Shown piece after piece: positions 7,976 to 16,562 of a stretch of DNA of 35,673 nucleotides. The first letter of the stretch is position 1. Every line of letters starts with the position of its first letter. Source of the DNA: Anaerolinea sp. (GTDB lineage Bacteria > Chloroflexota > Anaerolineae > Anaerolineales > Anaerolineaceae). The notes below the pieces were generated by a model. It was given only the letters and a program-made list of their open reading frames with translations. It was not told the DNA's origin and did not search any database. The stretch covers positions 1 to 35,673 of the forward strand of contig PNNU01000001.1 in NCBI GenBank assembly GCA_013824385.1, given 5' to 3'. Made by a program: the position numbers and the translations under genes.

Positions 7976-8590
7976 TTGACTAAAATTGAAGCACTTTCCA
8001 AAGGGGAACGCACCCGCCAGGCGGTTATTGAGGCTGCCCACCAACTCTTTGTCGATCAGGGTTTTGCGGCAACTTCCATGCGCCAAATTGCTGAAAAAGC
8101 CGGGCTGGCTTTGGGTGGCATCTACAATCACTTTCCCACCAAGGAATCCATCTTCTCTGAAGTCATTCTGGCTTACCATCCGTTTCATCAGATACTACCT
8201 CTGCTTAAGGATGCTCAGGGCGAAACTTTCGAAGCCTTTGTGCGCAACGCCGCCAGAGGGATGGTGTCTGAATTGGGGCGCAGACCCGACTTTGTAAAGT
8301 TGCTTTTTGTTGAATTGGTGGAATTTGAAGGCAAAAACATGCCAAATATGTATAAATCCATCTTTCCACAGGTACTGCCTCTGGTCAAACGCTTCACAAA
8401 TCTCAAGGGTGAGTTGAGAGGGGTAAATCCTTTTGTGCTTTTTCGCTCTTTTTTAGGGTTGTTCTTTTCTTTCTTTATGACCGAGTTGTTATTAAAAGAT
8501 ACCCCGGCAGCACTCTTCCAAAAAGGATCACTGGATGATTTTGTCGAGATCTATCTGCACGGTGTTCTTTCTGAAAGGGCGAAAAAATGA
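7976..8590 (+). CDS. TetR/AcrR-family transcriptional repressor
   Basis: 204 residues. The N-terminal helix-turn-helix is classical: RTRQAVIEAAHQLFVDQGFAATSMRQIAEKAGLALGGIYNHFPTKESIF, about residues 12-62. The rest is a helical ligand-binding domain that I cannot tie to a known effector. The start is TTG with GGAGG four bases upstream; no better start exists before the conserved domain. It overlaps the permease start by 4 bp (ATGA). The dyad in its own promoter is the probable target. Such regulators next to ABC-2/HlyD genes usually control efflux. Confidence 0.92.
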   Translation: MTKIEALSKGERTRQAVIEAAHQLFVDQGFAATSMRQIAEKAGLALGGIYNHFPTKESIFSEVILAYHPFHQILPLLKDAQGETFEAFVRNAARGMVSELGRRPDFVKLLFVELVEFEGKNMPNMYKSIFPQVLPLVKRFTNLKGELRGVNPFVLFRSFLGLFFSFFMTELLLKDTPAALFQKGSLDDFVEIYLHGVLSERAKK

Positions 8591-9717
8591 ATTCACGACT
8601 GATCTCTATCATCCGCAAGGAGTTTATCCAGATCCTGCGAGATAAACGGGCACTGGCGATCATTCTGATCATCCCCATTATGCAACTCTTTTTACTCGGA
8701 TACGCCGCCACCAATGATGTGCGCAATATTCCCCTGGCAGTTTATGATCAGTGCCGCTGTGCGGAATCGCGTTCGCTGCTGGATGCCTACCGGGCGGCGG
8801 ACTACTTCCGGTTGGCCTATTCAGTCACCTCCGAAGACGAGATCCGTGCCCTGATTGAAAACGGTGAAGCTCGTGCCGCCATCATCATCCCTCCTGACTA
8901 CAACACCCGGCTGGCCAAGGGGGATGCCCAGGCAGCCTTCATCCTTGACGGCTCGGACCCCACCTCAGCCTCCACGGCCTATTCCGCTGCCCTGCTGATC
9001 GGGCAGGCTCACTCGACCCAACTGATGATGGAAAATCTGCAGCGTGCTGGCGTCAACACCGCCCGCTTGCAGCAGCCGCTGGAGATTCGCACCCAGGTCT
9101 GGTACAACCCTGATTTGGTCAGCAACTATTTCATGATCCCCGGCGTGATTGGCATGATCCTGTTCGCCATCACTTCCATCCTCACCGCCACATCGGTGGT
9201 GCGAGAACGCGAACGCGGCACCATTGAGCAGTTGATCGTCACTCCCATCCGCCCTTGGGAATTGATTGTTGGCAAAGTCACCCCTTATGTGATTCTGGCG
9301 CTGATCAACACCTTCGAAGTGTTGGCTGTCGGACACTGGTGGTTTGGTGTGCCGATCAGAGGGTCGTTGACCTTGATTGTGGCAACCTCCGGGCTGCTGC
9401 TGCTCTCCGGTCTGGGCATCGGGTTGTTCGCCTCCACTATAGCCAACACCCAACAGGAGGCCATGCTCACGGTGTGGATGACCTTGCTGCCTTCCATTTT
9501 TCTCTCAGGTTTTTTCTTTCCCATCGAAGCCATGCCCGCGGTGCTGCGCTGGTTTTCGGCCATCATTCCGCTGCGCTATTACCTGGTGATCATCCGTTCA
9601 GTCATGCTTAAGGGTTCTGGAATTAACTCCATTTGGATGGAAACCCTGGCGTTGTTCGCCTTTGGCGTCGTGATTCTGCTGGCTGCTTCTTTGCGTTTTC
9701 GCAAACGTCTCGATTAA
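8587..9717 (+). CDS. ABC-2 type transporter permease (YbhS/YhhJ-like)
   Basis: 376 residues. One N-terminal membrane helix (about 23-41) is followed by a ~130-residue extracytoplasmic domain, then five helices from about residue 180. The signature RERERGTIEQLIVTP (about 207-221) precedes the membrane block, as in drug and unknown-substrate exporters of the YbhS/YhhJ group. SGFFFPIEAMP near the end is also typical. The E. coli Ybh system has two permeases. Only one is present here, so a homodimer is likely. ATPase partners are the two genes at 14445-16278, separated from it by six genes. Confidence 0.9.
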   Translation: MNSRLISIIRKEFIQILRDKRALAIILIIPIMQLFLLGYAATNDVRNIPLAVYDQCRCAESRSLLDAYRAADYFRLAYSVTSEDEIRALIENGEARAAIIIPPDYNTRLAKGDAQAAFILDGSDPTSASTAYSAALLIGQAHSTQLMMENLQRAGVNTARLQQPLEIRTQVWYNPDLVSNYFMIPGVIGMILFAITSILTATSVVRERERGTIEQLIVTPIRPWELIVGKVTPYVILALINTFEVLAVGHWWFGVPIRGSLTLIVATSGLLLLSGLGIGLFASTIANTQQEAMLTVWMTLLPSIFLSGFFFPIEAMPAVLRWFSAIIPLRYYLVIIRSVMLKGSGINSIWMETLALFAFGVVILLAASLRFRKRLD

Positions 9718-9744
9718 TTTAGATTTTGTAAACTGGAGTTGATG

Positions 9745-11088
9745 ATGAAAACAAAACAGCTTCCCAAGTTCGTAATTCCTGTAGTAATTCTGCTCCTCGC
9801 GGTGGGTGTATATTATTTGGTCACTGCGTTGTCTTCAAAGGTTAATAAAAACCTGTTGGTCTCCGGCACCATCGAAGCGGAAAGCTCCATCATCTCCCCC
9901 GAGATCGGCGGTAAAGTCACAGCGGTGAATGTCAACGAGGGTGACAGCGTCAAGACCGGCGACACCCTGTTTACGATTGATGACACTCTGCTGCAAGCGC
10001 AGCGTGCCGTGGCAGAAGCTAATCTACTTCTTGCTCAAGATGCCACAGCAACCTCTCAGGCTGCCGTGCTGTCTGCAAAGGCTACTTACGACCTTGCACT
10101 GGCCGCGAGCAGACAGGAATCAGCAACACTACGTGCCGCAGATTGGTCAAGCGCCAACCCGCAGGGTTACACCTTGCCTGGCGGATCATTCACGCCGCAG
10201 GAGTTAATAGCAGCGGCACAAACCGAAATAGATAACGCCATTGGTTCCAAAGCTGATGCAGAAGTAGCGCTTTCGAAAGTATTGACTGACTCTGACAACA
10301 GCGATTTTGTGAAAGCGGAGAGTACTCTGCTGGAACTTAAATTTGAAGTACAGGCTGCCTCCGATGTGCTGGCAAAGGCCAATACTTCTACAAACACAGA
10401 CCTTAAAGATGCTGCCCAAACAGTTTTTGATGACGCTCAAACCAAGCTTGAGGATGCTCAAAAAGCTTATGACGACTTGAAGGAGTCTGATTCCGCCATT
10501 ATTGTTCTTGCGGCCAGGCGCGACCTGGTGTTGGCTACTGAAAGAGTGCAGGCGGCACAATTGAGGCTGGCGGCTCTTCAGACTGGTGAGAACTCATTGA
10601 AAGTGCAATCAGCACTTGCTGTGTTGACACAAGCCACTACAGCCGCCAATCAGGCGCAGGCATCCATTCAACAGGCGCAAGCCAACCTGGACTTGCTGGA
10701 TGTACAGCTCTCCAAACTCTCCATCACCGCACCCTTTGAAGGCATCATCCTCGGACGTTCGGTTGAGGTCGGAGAGGTGCTTTCACCCGCAGCGCCAGCC
10801 TTCACCCTTGGGCAGTTGGACCTTCTTACCATTACGGTCTATGTCCCTGAAACCGAGGTGGGTCTGCTTTCGATCAACCAACAGGCGTCACTCTCCGTGG
10901 ATTCCTATCCCGGCGAAACCTTCTCTGCCGTAGTCATCCACATCGCTGATCAGGCCGAGTTTACCCCCCGCAACGTGCAAACTTCTGAAGGACGTAAGAC
11001 CACCGTCTTTGCAGTCAAACTGCAGATATCTAACCCTGATGCCAAGCTTAAACCTGGCATGCCCGCGGATGTTACTTTTTCAAAATAG
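9745..11088 (+). CDS. HlyD/MFP-family membrane-fusion adaptor (YbhG-like)
   Basis: About 448 residues. An N-terminal membrane anchor (residues 9-29) is followed by the first half of a lipoyl-like domain (ISPEIGGKVTAVNVNEGDSVKTGDTLF) and a long Ala/Gln/Asp-rich alpha-helical hairpin (~80-310). The second lipoyl half (ITAPFEGIILGRSVEVGEVL) and a beta-barrel region complete the protein. Adaptors of this type connect an inner-membrane pump to the outer layer or collect substrate. Three starts are adjacent (TTG 9739, ATG 9742, ATG 9745); GGAG is best spaced for 9745. If the organism lacks an outer membrane, the adaptor may act alone at the cell wall. Confidence 0.9.
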   Translation: MKTKQLPKFVIPVVILLLAVGVYYLVTALSSKVNKNLLVSGTIEAESSIISPEIGGKVTAVNVNEGDSVKTGDTLFTIDDTLLQAQRAVAEANLLLAQDATATSQAAVLSAKATYDLALAASRQESATLRAADWSSANPQGYTLPGGSFTPQELIAAAQTEIDNAIGSKADAEVALSKVLTDSDNSDFVKAESTLLELKFEVQAASDVLAKANTSTNTDLKDAAQTVFDDAQTKLEDAQKAYDDLKESDSAIIVLAARRDLVLATERVQAAQLRLAALQTGENSLKVQSALAVLTQATTAANQAQASIQQAQANLDLLDVQLSKLSITAPFEGIILGRSVEVGEVLSPAAPAFTLGQLDLLTITVYVPETEVGLLSINQQASLSVDSYPGETFSAVVIHIADQAEFTPRNVQTSEGRKTTVFAVKLQISNPDAKLKPGMPADVTFSK

Positions 11089-11103
11089 TCAGGCAAGGTG
11101 TTG

Positions 11104-12318
11104 ATGAAATTGCTTATCCCATTATTTTCACCGGCGACTGGCACTTGGGGCGGATTAACCCGTGTGTTGGCAATTGCTGAAGCCGCAAAGAATGCTGGCC
11201 ATATGGTTACTTTTTGTGCATCTGGTTCCCTTGAAAAAGCTCTTGTGCAACGTGGATATTTGGTTTATTCCATGCCCGAACCCACCATGTTTGGGCTTCC
11301 GAAACCCGTTTCCAGAATAATGGAAAAACGGTCCCAGAGAGCGTCAATTCCTGTAAAGCCAGGCAAAGCATTTGGCAGTATCTGGTTGGTGCTGGCTCTC
11401 TCGGGTATGGCAAATTCAGATTATCTCGAACGTTTGGTCAAGGCTCAACGGCAGGCTGTCGCGGATTTTGGCGCCGAGATGCTCTTTACCGACCTGGATC
11501 CCGGCGCTTTTATGTTGGCGTCCATTATGCGGCTGCCCATTGCTTCAAACTATGCCAGCATCATCACGACCGGGATAGGTAACATTTTTTGGAAAGCTAT
11601 GGAACGAGCAGTTAATTCTGTGCTAAAGACCTATTCAATCCGACATAAGGATCCGCATGAATTATGCTTCTCTGAAAATATCCTTAAAATCATCCCCTCG
11701 ATACCTGAATTGGACGACACGGATCCCGGCAGACCTGATGTGTGTTACGTGGGGCATTTGCTTGGCGATATTCAAACGGGTCAACAGTTTCAGCCTGAAT
11801 CTGGTAAACGTTACGTTTTTGTTTATTCCGGTACCGGTTCGGTTCCATTATCTAAATTGGAAGAAGTCTTGCCAAAGGTTTTCCCGGCTGAGGGGCCTTA
11901 CATCTGCCTTGTTGGAGCACAATCTGTGCAAAAACCCTATCGCCTGGGAGGCGTTGAGTTTCGACCTTATGTTCCGGCAGAAGAGGTGTTGGCGTATTGC
12001 GATTGGACGATTTGCCACGGCGGACAAAACACGATCATCCAGTCTTTGCGACGTGGAGTACCCTTAATTATTTTTCCCGGTCCAATCTTTGAGAGACGCT
12101 ATAACGCCCAAAAAGTACAGGATACTGGCGCGGGTGTCATGGGTGAGTTGGACCAGTTCACCCTCGAATGGCTGCAGCAGGTTCTTCTTTGTCAGGCTAT
12201 CTATGCAATTGGAGCCAAAAAGCTTGGTGATCAGATTTTATCGCTGGGAGGGGCGCCAGCCGCCGTAAGAAACATGGATGATTGGTTTATAAAAGTAAAA
12301 CACCAAGCCGAAGTGTAA
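11104..12318 (+). CDS. GT1-type glycosyltransferase (UGT/macrolide glycosyltransferase-like)
   Basis: About 404 residues with the GT-B fold of family GT1. The N-terminal acceptor domain begins MKLLIPLFSPATGTWGGLTR. The C-terminal donor domain carries CDWTICHGGQNTIIQSLRRGVPLIIFPG followed by FERRYNAQKV, corresponding to the nucleotide-sugar binding signature (HGG...E/Q) of bacterial UGTs. Members glycosylate macrolides, polyketides, terpenoids or lipids. The gene sits in a TetR-controlled efflux operon, so modification of a toxic compound or of an exported product is plausible. The ATG at 11104 has AAGG five bases upstream; GTG at 11098 is an alternative. Confidence 0.85.
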   Translation: MKLLIPLFSPATGTWGGLTRVLAIAEAAKNAGHMVTFCASGSLEKALVQRGYLVYSMPEPTMFGLPKPVSRIMEKRSQRASIPVKPGKAFGSIWLVLALSGMANSDYLERLVKAQRQAVADFGAEMLFTDLDPGAFMLASIMRLPIASNYASIITTGIGNIFWKAMERAVNSVLKTYSIRHKDPHELCFSENILKIIPSIPELDDTDPGRPDVCYVGHLLGDIQTGQQFQPESGKRYVFVYSGTGSVPLSKLEEVLPKVFPAEGPYICLVGAQSVQKPYRLGGVEFRPYVPAEEVLAYCDWTICHGGQNTIIQSLRRGVPLIIFPGPIFERRYNAQKVQDTGAGVMGELDQFTLEWLQQVLLCQAIYAIGAKKLGDQILSLGGAPAAVRNMDDWFIKVKHQAEV

Positions 12319-12333
12319 AAAAGGACGGTTAAT

Positions 12334-13116
12334 ATGAAGATTTTGGCAATCAATGGCAGTTATCGCGGTCAAAAGGGACAAACCAGCGCCTTCCTTGAGT
12401 TGCTCTTTTCCGGCGCCAGAGAGGCAGGTGCGAATTGTGAAGAAATTGCCCTCTCGAAATTCAAGATTAATCGTTGTTTGGGCTGCGATACCTGTCACAC
12501 CCCTGAGCATTATTTGAATTGTGTCTATTCCGACAAGGATGATACCGCTCTGATCTTTTCAAAAATGGCAGATGCGGACTTGTTGATTTACGCCACACCC
12601 GTCTATGTCTTTGGCATCTCCAGTTTGCTCAAATCCTTTTTGGATCGTTTATATGGCATCAGTGATGTCTACAAGATGTGTGTCACTCACAGCGGCTTGA
12701 TGTTTCATCATGTGGAGCAGGCTATTTGTTCCAAGCCATTTGTTTCTTTTGTGTGCTGTGACAACATGGAAGCCTTGACTCCTCAAAATGTACAGGAGTA
12801 TTTTAAGAATTTCAGCCGCTTCATGGACGCTCAACGGGTCGGAGTATTAACCAGGAATTGTGTCCGATTTTTTGAGAATGCCAAAAAACCTGAGATCCTG
12901 GCGAACTTCCCGAAAATTGCGGAGGTGGTTGAAGCCTATAAACAAGCCGGACGTGAACTGGCTTCTTTAGGGAGTATTCAACGCCGCACTCAGAAACAGG
13001 CCAATCAAGAGATTGTTCCGGTACCATTTTTTAGATTTCTAAAAGGCTTGAAAATGATCAAGCCCGTCATGGTTCAAAAGGCAAAAGAAATGCTGCCAAC
13101 CATTCTGCATGATTAA
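12334..13116 (+). CDS. Iron-sulfur flavoprotein / NADPH-dependent FMN reductase family
   Basis: 260 residues. The N-terminus MKILAINGSYRGQKGQTSAFL is the FMN phosphate-binding loop of the flavodoxin-like reductases. Cysteines follow as CLGCDTCHTPEHYLNC, a C-x2-C-x2-C-x8-C pattern close to the [4Fe-4S] motif of iron-sulfur flavoproteins. ATPVYVFGISSLLKSFLDR is the usual second flavin loop. It probably moves electrons to a small-molecule or protein acceptor in the cytosol. It ends 8 bp inside the next gene, so it is translated in a packed operon. The exact acceptor is unknown. Confidence 0.82.
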   Translation: MKILAINGSYRGQKGQTSAFLELLFSGAREAGANCEEIALSKFKINRCLGCDTCHTPEHYLNCVYSDKDDTALIFSKMADADLLIYATPVYVFGISSLLKSFLDRLYGISDVYKMCVTHSGLMFHHVEQAICSKPFVSFVCCDNMEALTPQNVQEYFKNFSRFMDAQRVGVLTRNCVRFFENAKKPEILANFPKIAEVVEAYKQAGRELASLGSIQRRTQKQANQEIVPVPFFRFLKGLKMIKPVMVQKAKEMLPTILHD

Positions 13117-13567
13117 TTTGATTTCTTTAAACGGACGACTTGTGCATAATCAAAAGAGTGTTCCCTGGCTTTACCTCGCGCTTGGATTGACCCAGGCCGC
13201 TCACAGCGTTGAAGAAGTACTCACCGGCCTGTGGAAAAACCTGCCCGCGTTTTCAGGCTGGATTCATACCAGACTGCCTTTTGTACCGGTGCTTCAATGG
13301 TCCGCTGAAGGCTTTGCGGCGGCTAACCTGGTGATTGTGGCGCTATTACTGGCATTCAGCCCTTTTGTGTTTCAAAACCGCTCATGGGCTTTGAGAGTCG
13401 TCCGCGTTGTGGCCGTCATCGAAGTGCTCAACGGAGCAATCCACATCGTCCCTGCGATAGTCAGAGGCAGCTATTGGTCAGGCTGCATTTCGGCTCTTTT
13501 TCTGTTCTGCATTGGTTTATTTATCTTGATCAAGATGGGACATACACATGAACCCCAAAACCTTTGA
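13109..13567 (+). CDS. HXXEE-domain membrane protein
   Basis: 152 residues with four hydrophobic segments. The defining motif H-x-x-E-E is seen at residues 32-36 (AHSVEEVLTGLW). The family is widespread and uncharacterised; the charged residues inside the first helix suggest metal or proton handling. It overlaps the flavoprotein stop by 8 bp and the next start by 20 bp, so translation is probably coupled. No strong ribosome site is visible before its ATG. Confidence 0.75.
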   Translation: MINLISLNGRLVHNQKSVPWLYLALGLTQAAHSVEEVLTGLWKNLPAFSGWIHTRLPFVPVLQWSAEGFAAANLVIVALLLAFSPFVFQNRSWALRVVRVVAVIEVLNGAIHIVPAIVRGSYWSGCISALFLFCIGLFILIKMGHTHEPQNL

Positions 13568-14024
13568 TTGGCGAAAGATCAAACCTGCACAAAATTTACA
13601 CCGTTTACTTTATGCCCTAGGACTCGGACCGATTGTCGGCAAGATTATTCTTCTCTTGACTACCACTGGCCGAAAAAGCGGACTTCCCCGCGTCACACCG
13701 CTGCAATACGAACTTATTGACGGCAAGTACTACCTGGGTGCTGCGCGCGGCAAGAGTGCAGATTGGGTGCGCAATATTGAAGCGAATCCCAAAGTGCAGA
13801 TCAGGGTCAAGCGATTGAATTTCTCGGGCACGGCCAGGGTGAGCAGTGATGTCAAAGAGATCGCGGACTTTCTCGAAATTCGGCTGAAGAGGCATCCATT
13901 TATGATTGGGTTCATGATGGAGAAAATTCATCATTTATCCAAAAGACCTACTCGTTCTCAACTGGAAGAACTGGCAAGCGAAGAAGCCTTGGTGATCATT
14001 AACAAGGAGGAAAATTGTGACTAA
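13548..14024 (+). CDS. Ddn-like F420-dependent nitroreductase-family protein
   Basis: 158 residues of the split-barrel family that includes mycobacterial Ddn and other deazaflavin (F420)-dependent reductases. Seen: LLLTTTGRKSGLPRVTPLQY, the conserved cofactor-binding block, then YYLGAARGKSADWVRNIEANPKVQIRV. Members reduce nitro groups, quinones or enones with F420H2. This implies that the host makes F420 or that the protein uses another flavin. It sits between membrane proteins inside the efflux operon; a detoxification role is inferred from that context. Confidence 0.85.
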   Translation: MNPKTFDWRKIKPAQNLHRLLYALGLGPIVGKIILLLTTTGRKSGLPRVTPLQYELIDGKYYLGAARGKSADWVRNIEANPKVQIRVKRLNFSGTARVSSDVKEIADFLEIRLKRHPFMIGFMMEKIHHLSKRPTRSQLEELASEEALVIINKEENCD

Positions 14025-14448
14025 GCGGATGATTTTCTGGCTGCGCGCGAGTTATTGGGTTGGGGCTTTTGTAGATGTTGTGGCTGGTTTGATAATGAGT
14101 GTTCCTGCACTTTATGCACTTTTCAATCAACAAACGGGATTCACAGCCACACCTGCTTTTCTCAATGTTGCATGGATGGGTGCTCCGTTGATGTTTGGTT
14201 GGACTGTGCTTTTACTTTGGGCAGACAGAAAACCGGTCGAACGCAGAGCCGTTTTACTCATTACCTTGATTCCAATTATCGGAAACGCAATAGATCAGGT
14301 GGTTAGTGTTTATACCGGTTTTTATCCATTAAGCGTCGCCATTCCACAATGGTTCATCCAGGCGATATTGATTACTCTGTTTACCTTTAGTTTTTTCTAT
14401 GCTTCCAGAACAATGAGCAGAAGTAAGTCAACGGATTCAATAAAATGA
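14017..14448 (+). CDS. Small four-helix membrane protein, function unknown
   Basis: 143 residues with about four hydrophobic segments (roughly 10-32, 46-68, 77-98 and 106-128). The GTG start has a strong AAGGAGG upstream and overlaps the Ddn-like gene by 8 bp. Its stop overlaps the next ATPase start by 4 bp (ATGA). I do not recognise a named domain. Its position directly before the ABC ATPases makes an accessory membrane role possible but unproven. Confidence 0.7.
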   Translation: MTKRMIFWLRASYWVGAFVDVVAGLIMSVPALYALFNQQTGFTATPAFLNVAWMGAPLMFGWTVLLLWADRKPVERRAVLLITLIPIIGNAIDQVVSVYTGFYPLSVAIPQWFIQAILITLFTFSFFYASRTMSRSKSTDSIK

Positions 14449-15374
14449 CATTAATAAACGCTGTAAATTTATCGAAATCCTTCGGCGCCACGCATGCCGT
14501 GGACCAACTCAACCTCTCGGTTGAGGCTGGCGAGATCTTCGGCCTGGTCGGCTCGGATGGCGCGGGCAAGACCACCACGCTGCGCCTGCTGGTCGGTGCC
14601 TTGCGACCGGATGCGGGTTCGGTCAGTATCTGCGGCTTTGACATTTTCACCCAAACCGACAGCGCACGCGAAAAGATCGGTTATCTGTCTCAGCGTTTCT
14701 CAATGTATGAAGACTTAAGCGTCCTTGAAAACATCCGTTTCTTTGCCGAGGTGCGAGGGCTGGAACTCAAGGACTGGAAGCCGCGCTGTATGGAACTGCT
14801 GAAATTTGTCGGTTTGGAAAACTTCACTGAAAGAAGGGCTGGTCAGCTCTCCGGCGGCATGAAGCAAAAACTAGGGCTAGCCTCCGCGCTGGTCTCGAGG
14901 CCGCAGATTCTGTTGCTTGACGAACCCACCACCGGCGTGGACCCGGCCACCCGCCAGGATTTCTGGCAGTTGATCATCCGCATCGTTGCCGCGGAGGGCA
15001 TGGCGGTCATCCTCACCACACCTTACATGGATGAAGCCGTGCGCTGCAACCGGCTTGGTTTCATGCGCAACGGAAGAATCATCGCCGAAGGCACCCCCAC
15101 CCAACTGCGTGACCGCTTGAACGGGCGCATCATCGAACTGCAGACCGATCATCCCATTCAACTGCGTGAGCAGGCGCTTCAGATTGCCGGGGTGGAAGAT
15201 GCGCGCGCCTTTGGCGATAAACTGCACCTGCGTGTTTCACCCGAACGAAGTGAGGGCGTGATTAATCAGCTACGTTCCATGAACGGCAGTTCTCATGCCA
15301 GGTTGATCTCTGCCACGCTGGAAGACGTTTTTATTTCACTGACCCTGGAAGAAAAAGGGGGTTTCCATGACTGA
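14445..15374 (+). CDS. ABC transporter ATP-binding protein, first of two (YbhF N-half-like)
   Basis: 309 residues. Walker A is GSDGAGKT at 36-43, the Q-loop is YLSQRFSMYEDLS, the signature is LSGGMKQKL and Walker B is ILLLDEPTTGVDP. The switch (H-loop) position reads ILTTPYMDEA, with proline where an active ATPase normally has histidine (TTHYMDEA in the sister gene). It may therefore be the catalytically weaker half of a heterodimer. The C-terminal extension (~220-309) matches that of drug-type ABC-2 ATPases. Together with the next gene it mirrors a fused YbhF protein split into two chains. It starts within the preceding stop codon. Confidence 0.9.
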   Translation: MTLINAVNLSKSFGATHAVDQLNLSVEAGEIFGLVGSDGAGKTTTLRLLVGALRPDAGSVSICGFDIFTQTDSAREKIGYLSQRFSMYEDLSVLENIRFFAEVRGLELKDWKPRCMELLKFVGLENFTERRAGQLSGGMKQKLGLASALVSRPQILLLDEPTTGVDPATRQDFWQLIIRIVAAEGMAVILTTPYMDEAVRCNRLGFMRNGRIIAEGTPTQLRDRLNGRIIELQTDHPIQLREQALQIAGVEDARAFGDKLHLRVSPERSEGVINQLRSMNGSSHARLISATLEDVFISLTLEEKGGFHD

Positions 15375-16278
15375 AAACGTGGTGATTGCCACCAACCTTA
15401 CCCGCCGCTTTGGCGATTTCACCGCTGTGGATCACATCAACTTCGAGGTTAAAGCCGGCGAGATTGTTGGTTATTTGGGGCCGAACGGCTGCGGCAAGAC
15501 CACCACCATCCGCATGCTGTTGGGGCTGCTTGAACCCACCGAGGGCAGCGCATCCGTGCTGGGTTACGATGCCTTCAAACAAACCGAAGAGGTGCGCACC
15601 CGCTGCGGATATATGTCTCAAAAGTTTGCCCTCTATGATGACCTGACCGTGCTTGAAAACCTGGTCTTCTACGGCGGCGTCTACGGCATCAAAGATAAAA
15701 AACGCATTCTTGAAACCCTGGCCCTGGTGGGGCTGTCTGGCCGGGAGCGTGAACTGACCAAGGGGCTTTCCGCCGGTTGGCGGCAGCGCCTGGCCCTTGC
15801 CATCGCTTTGGTTCATCAACCGAAATTATTGTTCCTGGATGAGCCGACCTCGGGCGTGGATCCCGTGGCCCGGCGTGAATTCTGGGAGCTGATCTATCAA
15901 CTCGCTGCGGGCGGTGTGACCATCTTCATCACCACCCACTACATGGATGAGGCCGAATACTGCCACCGCGTGGGATTAATGAAAGATGGCAGACTGCTGG
16001 CTTTTAACCAACCCTCCGCGCTCAAGCAGACCGTCATCCGCGGCGAAGCCTGGGATGTGGCCGCCGCCTCCCTCACCGTCATGGTCGAAAAGATCAACCA
16101 GATCGAGGGCGTCATCCAGACCAGTTTGCTGGGCGACCTCGTGCATGTCATTATCGACCCTAACCGAATTTCAAAGGAACAATTACAGTCGAGCCTGTCG
16201 CAGTTGGGTCTGGGCGAAGTCACACTATCCGCCGGGGAGATCACGCTTGAAGACGTGTTTATGAGACTTACGAAGTAA
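15367..16278 (+). CDS. ABC transporter ATP-binding protein, second of two (YbhF C-half-like)
   Basis: 303 residues. Walker A is GPNGCGKT, the Q-loop YMSQKFALYDDLT and Walker B LLFLDEPTSGVDP. The H-loop TTHYMDEAEYC has its histidine. The signature is LSAGWRQRL, a departure from LSGGQ. The canonical catalytic residues are here, and the neighbour's signature is more canonical (LSGGM), as is common in asymmetric pairs. It overlaps the first ATPase gene by 8 bp and has AAGGGGG as ribosome site. Last gene of the TetR operon; a strong hairpin follows after two bases. Confidence 0.92.
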   Translation: MTENVVIATNLTRRFGDFTAVDHINFEVKAGEIVGYLGPNGCGKTTTIRMLLGLLEPTEGSASVLGYDAFKQTEEVRTRCGYMSQKFALYDDLTVLENLVFYGGVYGIKDKKRILETLALVGLSGRERELTKGLSAGWRQRLALAIALVHQPKLLFLDEPTSGVDPVARREFWELIYQLAAGGVTIFITTHYMDEAEYCHRVGLMKDGRLLAFNQPSALKQTVIRGEAWDVAAASLTVMVEKINQIEGVIQTSLLGDLVHVIIDPNRISKEQLQSSLSQLGLGEVTLSAGEITLEDVFMRLTK

Positions 16279-16280
16279 GA

Positions 16281-16314
16281 ATTCCGGGAGTCTGCTTTTA
16301 AAGACTCCCGGAAT
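16281..16314 (+). terminator. Hairpin at the end of the efflux operon
   Basis: ATTCCGGGAGTCT (16281-16293) pairs perfectly with AGACTCCCGGAAT (16302-16314) across an 8-base loop, starting two bases after the last stop codon. No T-run follows (CTGGGG), so termination may be inefficient or it may be a 3'-stabilising hairpin. Its right arm and the following ~20 bases recur at 16684-16712. Confidence 0.7.
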
Positions 16315-16383
16315 CTGGGGTTAATCAAACTCAATTTCACATTCTGGTATTAAGAATCCAATTTAGCTTGATTGCAACATTTA

Positions 16384-16463
16384 CTCGTAGGGTGGCGTCA
16401 ACGATCCGTGGATCATTGTTGAAGATCACCAATTTATGACAGATCGTTGACCCACCATCAACC
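16384..16463 (+). repeat. REP-like element, copy 1
   Basis: An 80-bp unit starting CTCGTAGGGTGG. Its arms GTCAACGATC and GATCGTTGAC, with outer GGTGG/CCACC, form a long hairpin. Copy 2 at 16563-16642 has the same length and differs at about nine positions by my alignment. Confidence 0.8.
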
Positions 16464-16472
16464 ACGAATAAA

Positions 16473-16545
16473 GGTGCGTCAACGTCCCTTACATAGGTGC
16501 ATTTTGTTTTTGGGTTGTTGGTGGGACGTTGACAGCACCCTACGG
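16473..16545 (-). repeat. REP-like element in inverted orientation
   Basis: GGTGCGTCAACGTCCC (16473-16488) pairs with GGGACGTTGACAGCACC (16523-16539) apart from one bulged base. Read on the minus strand it begins CGTAGGGTGCTGTCAACG, clearly related to the flanking copies but with a different loop. The orientation order +, -, + is that of a BIME-type cluster. Confidence 0.72.
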
Positions 16546-16562
16546 TGACTTATTCCCATTTT

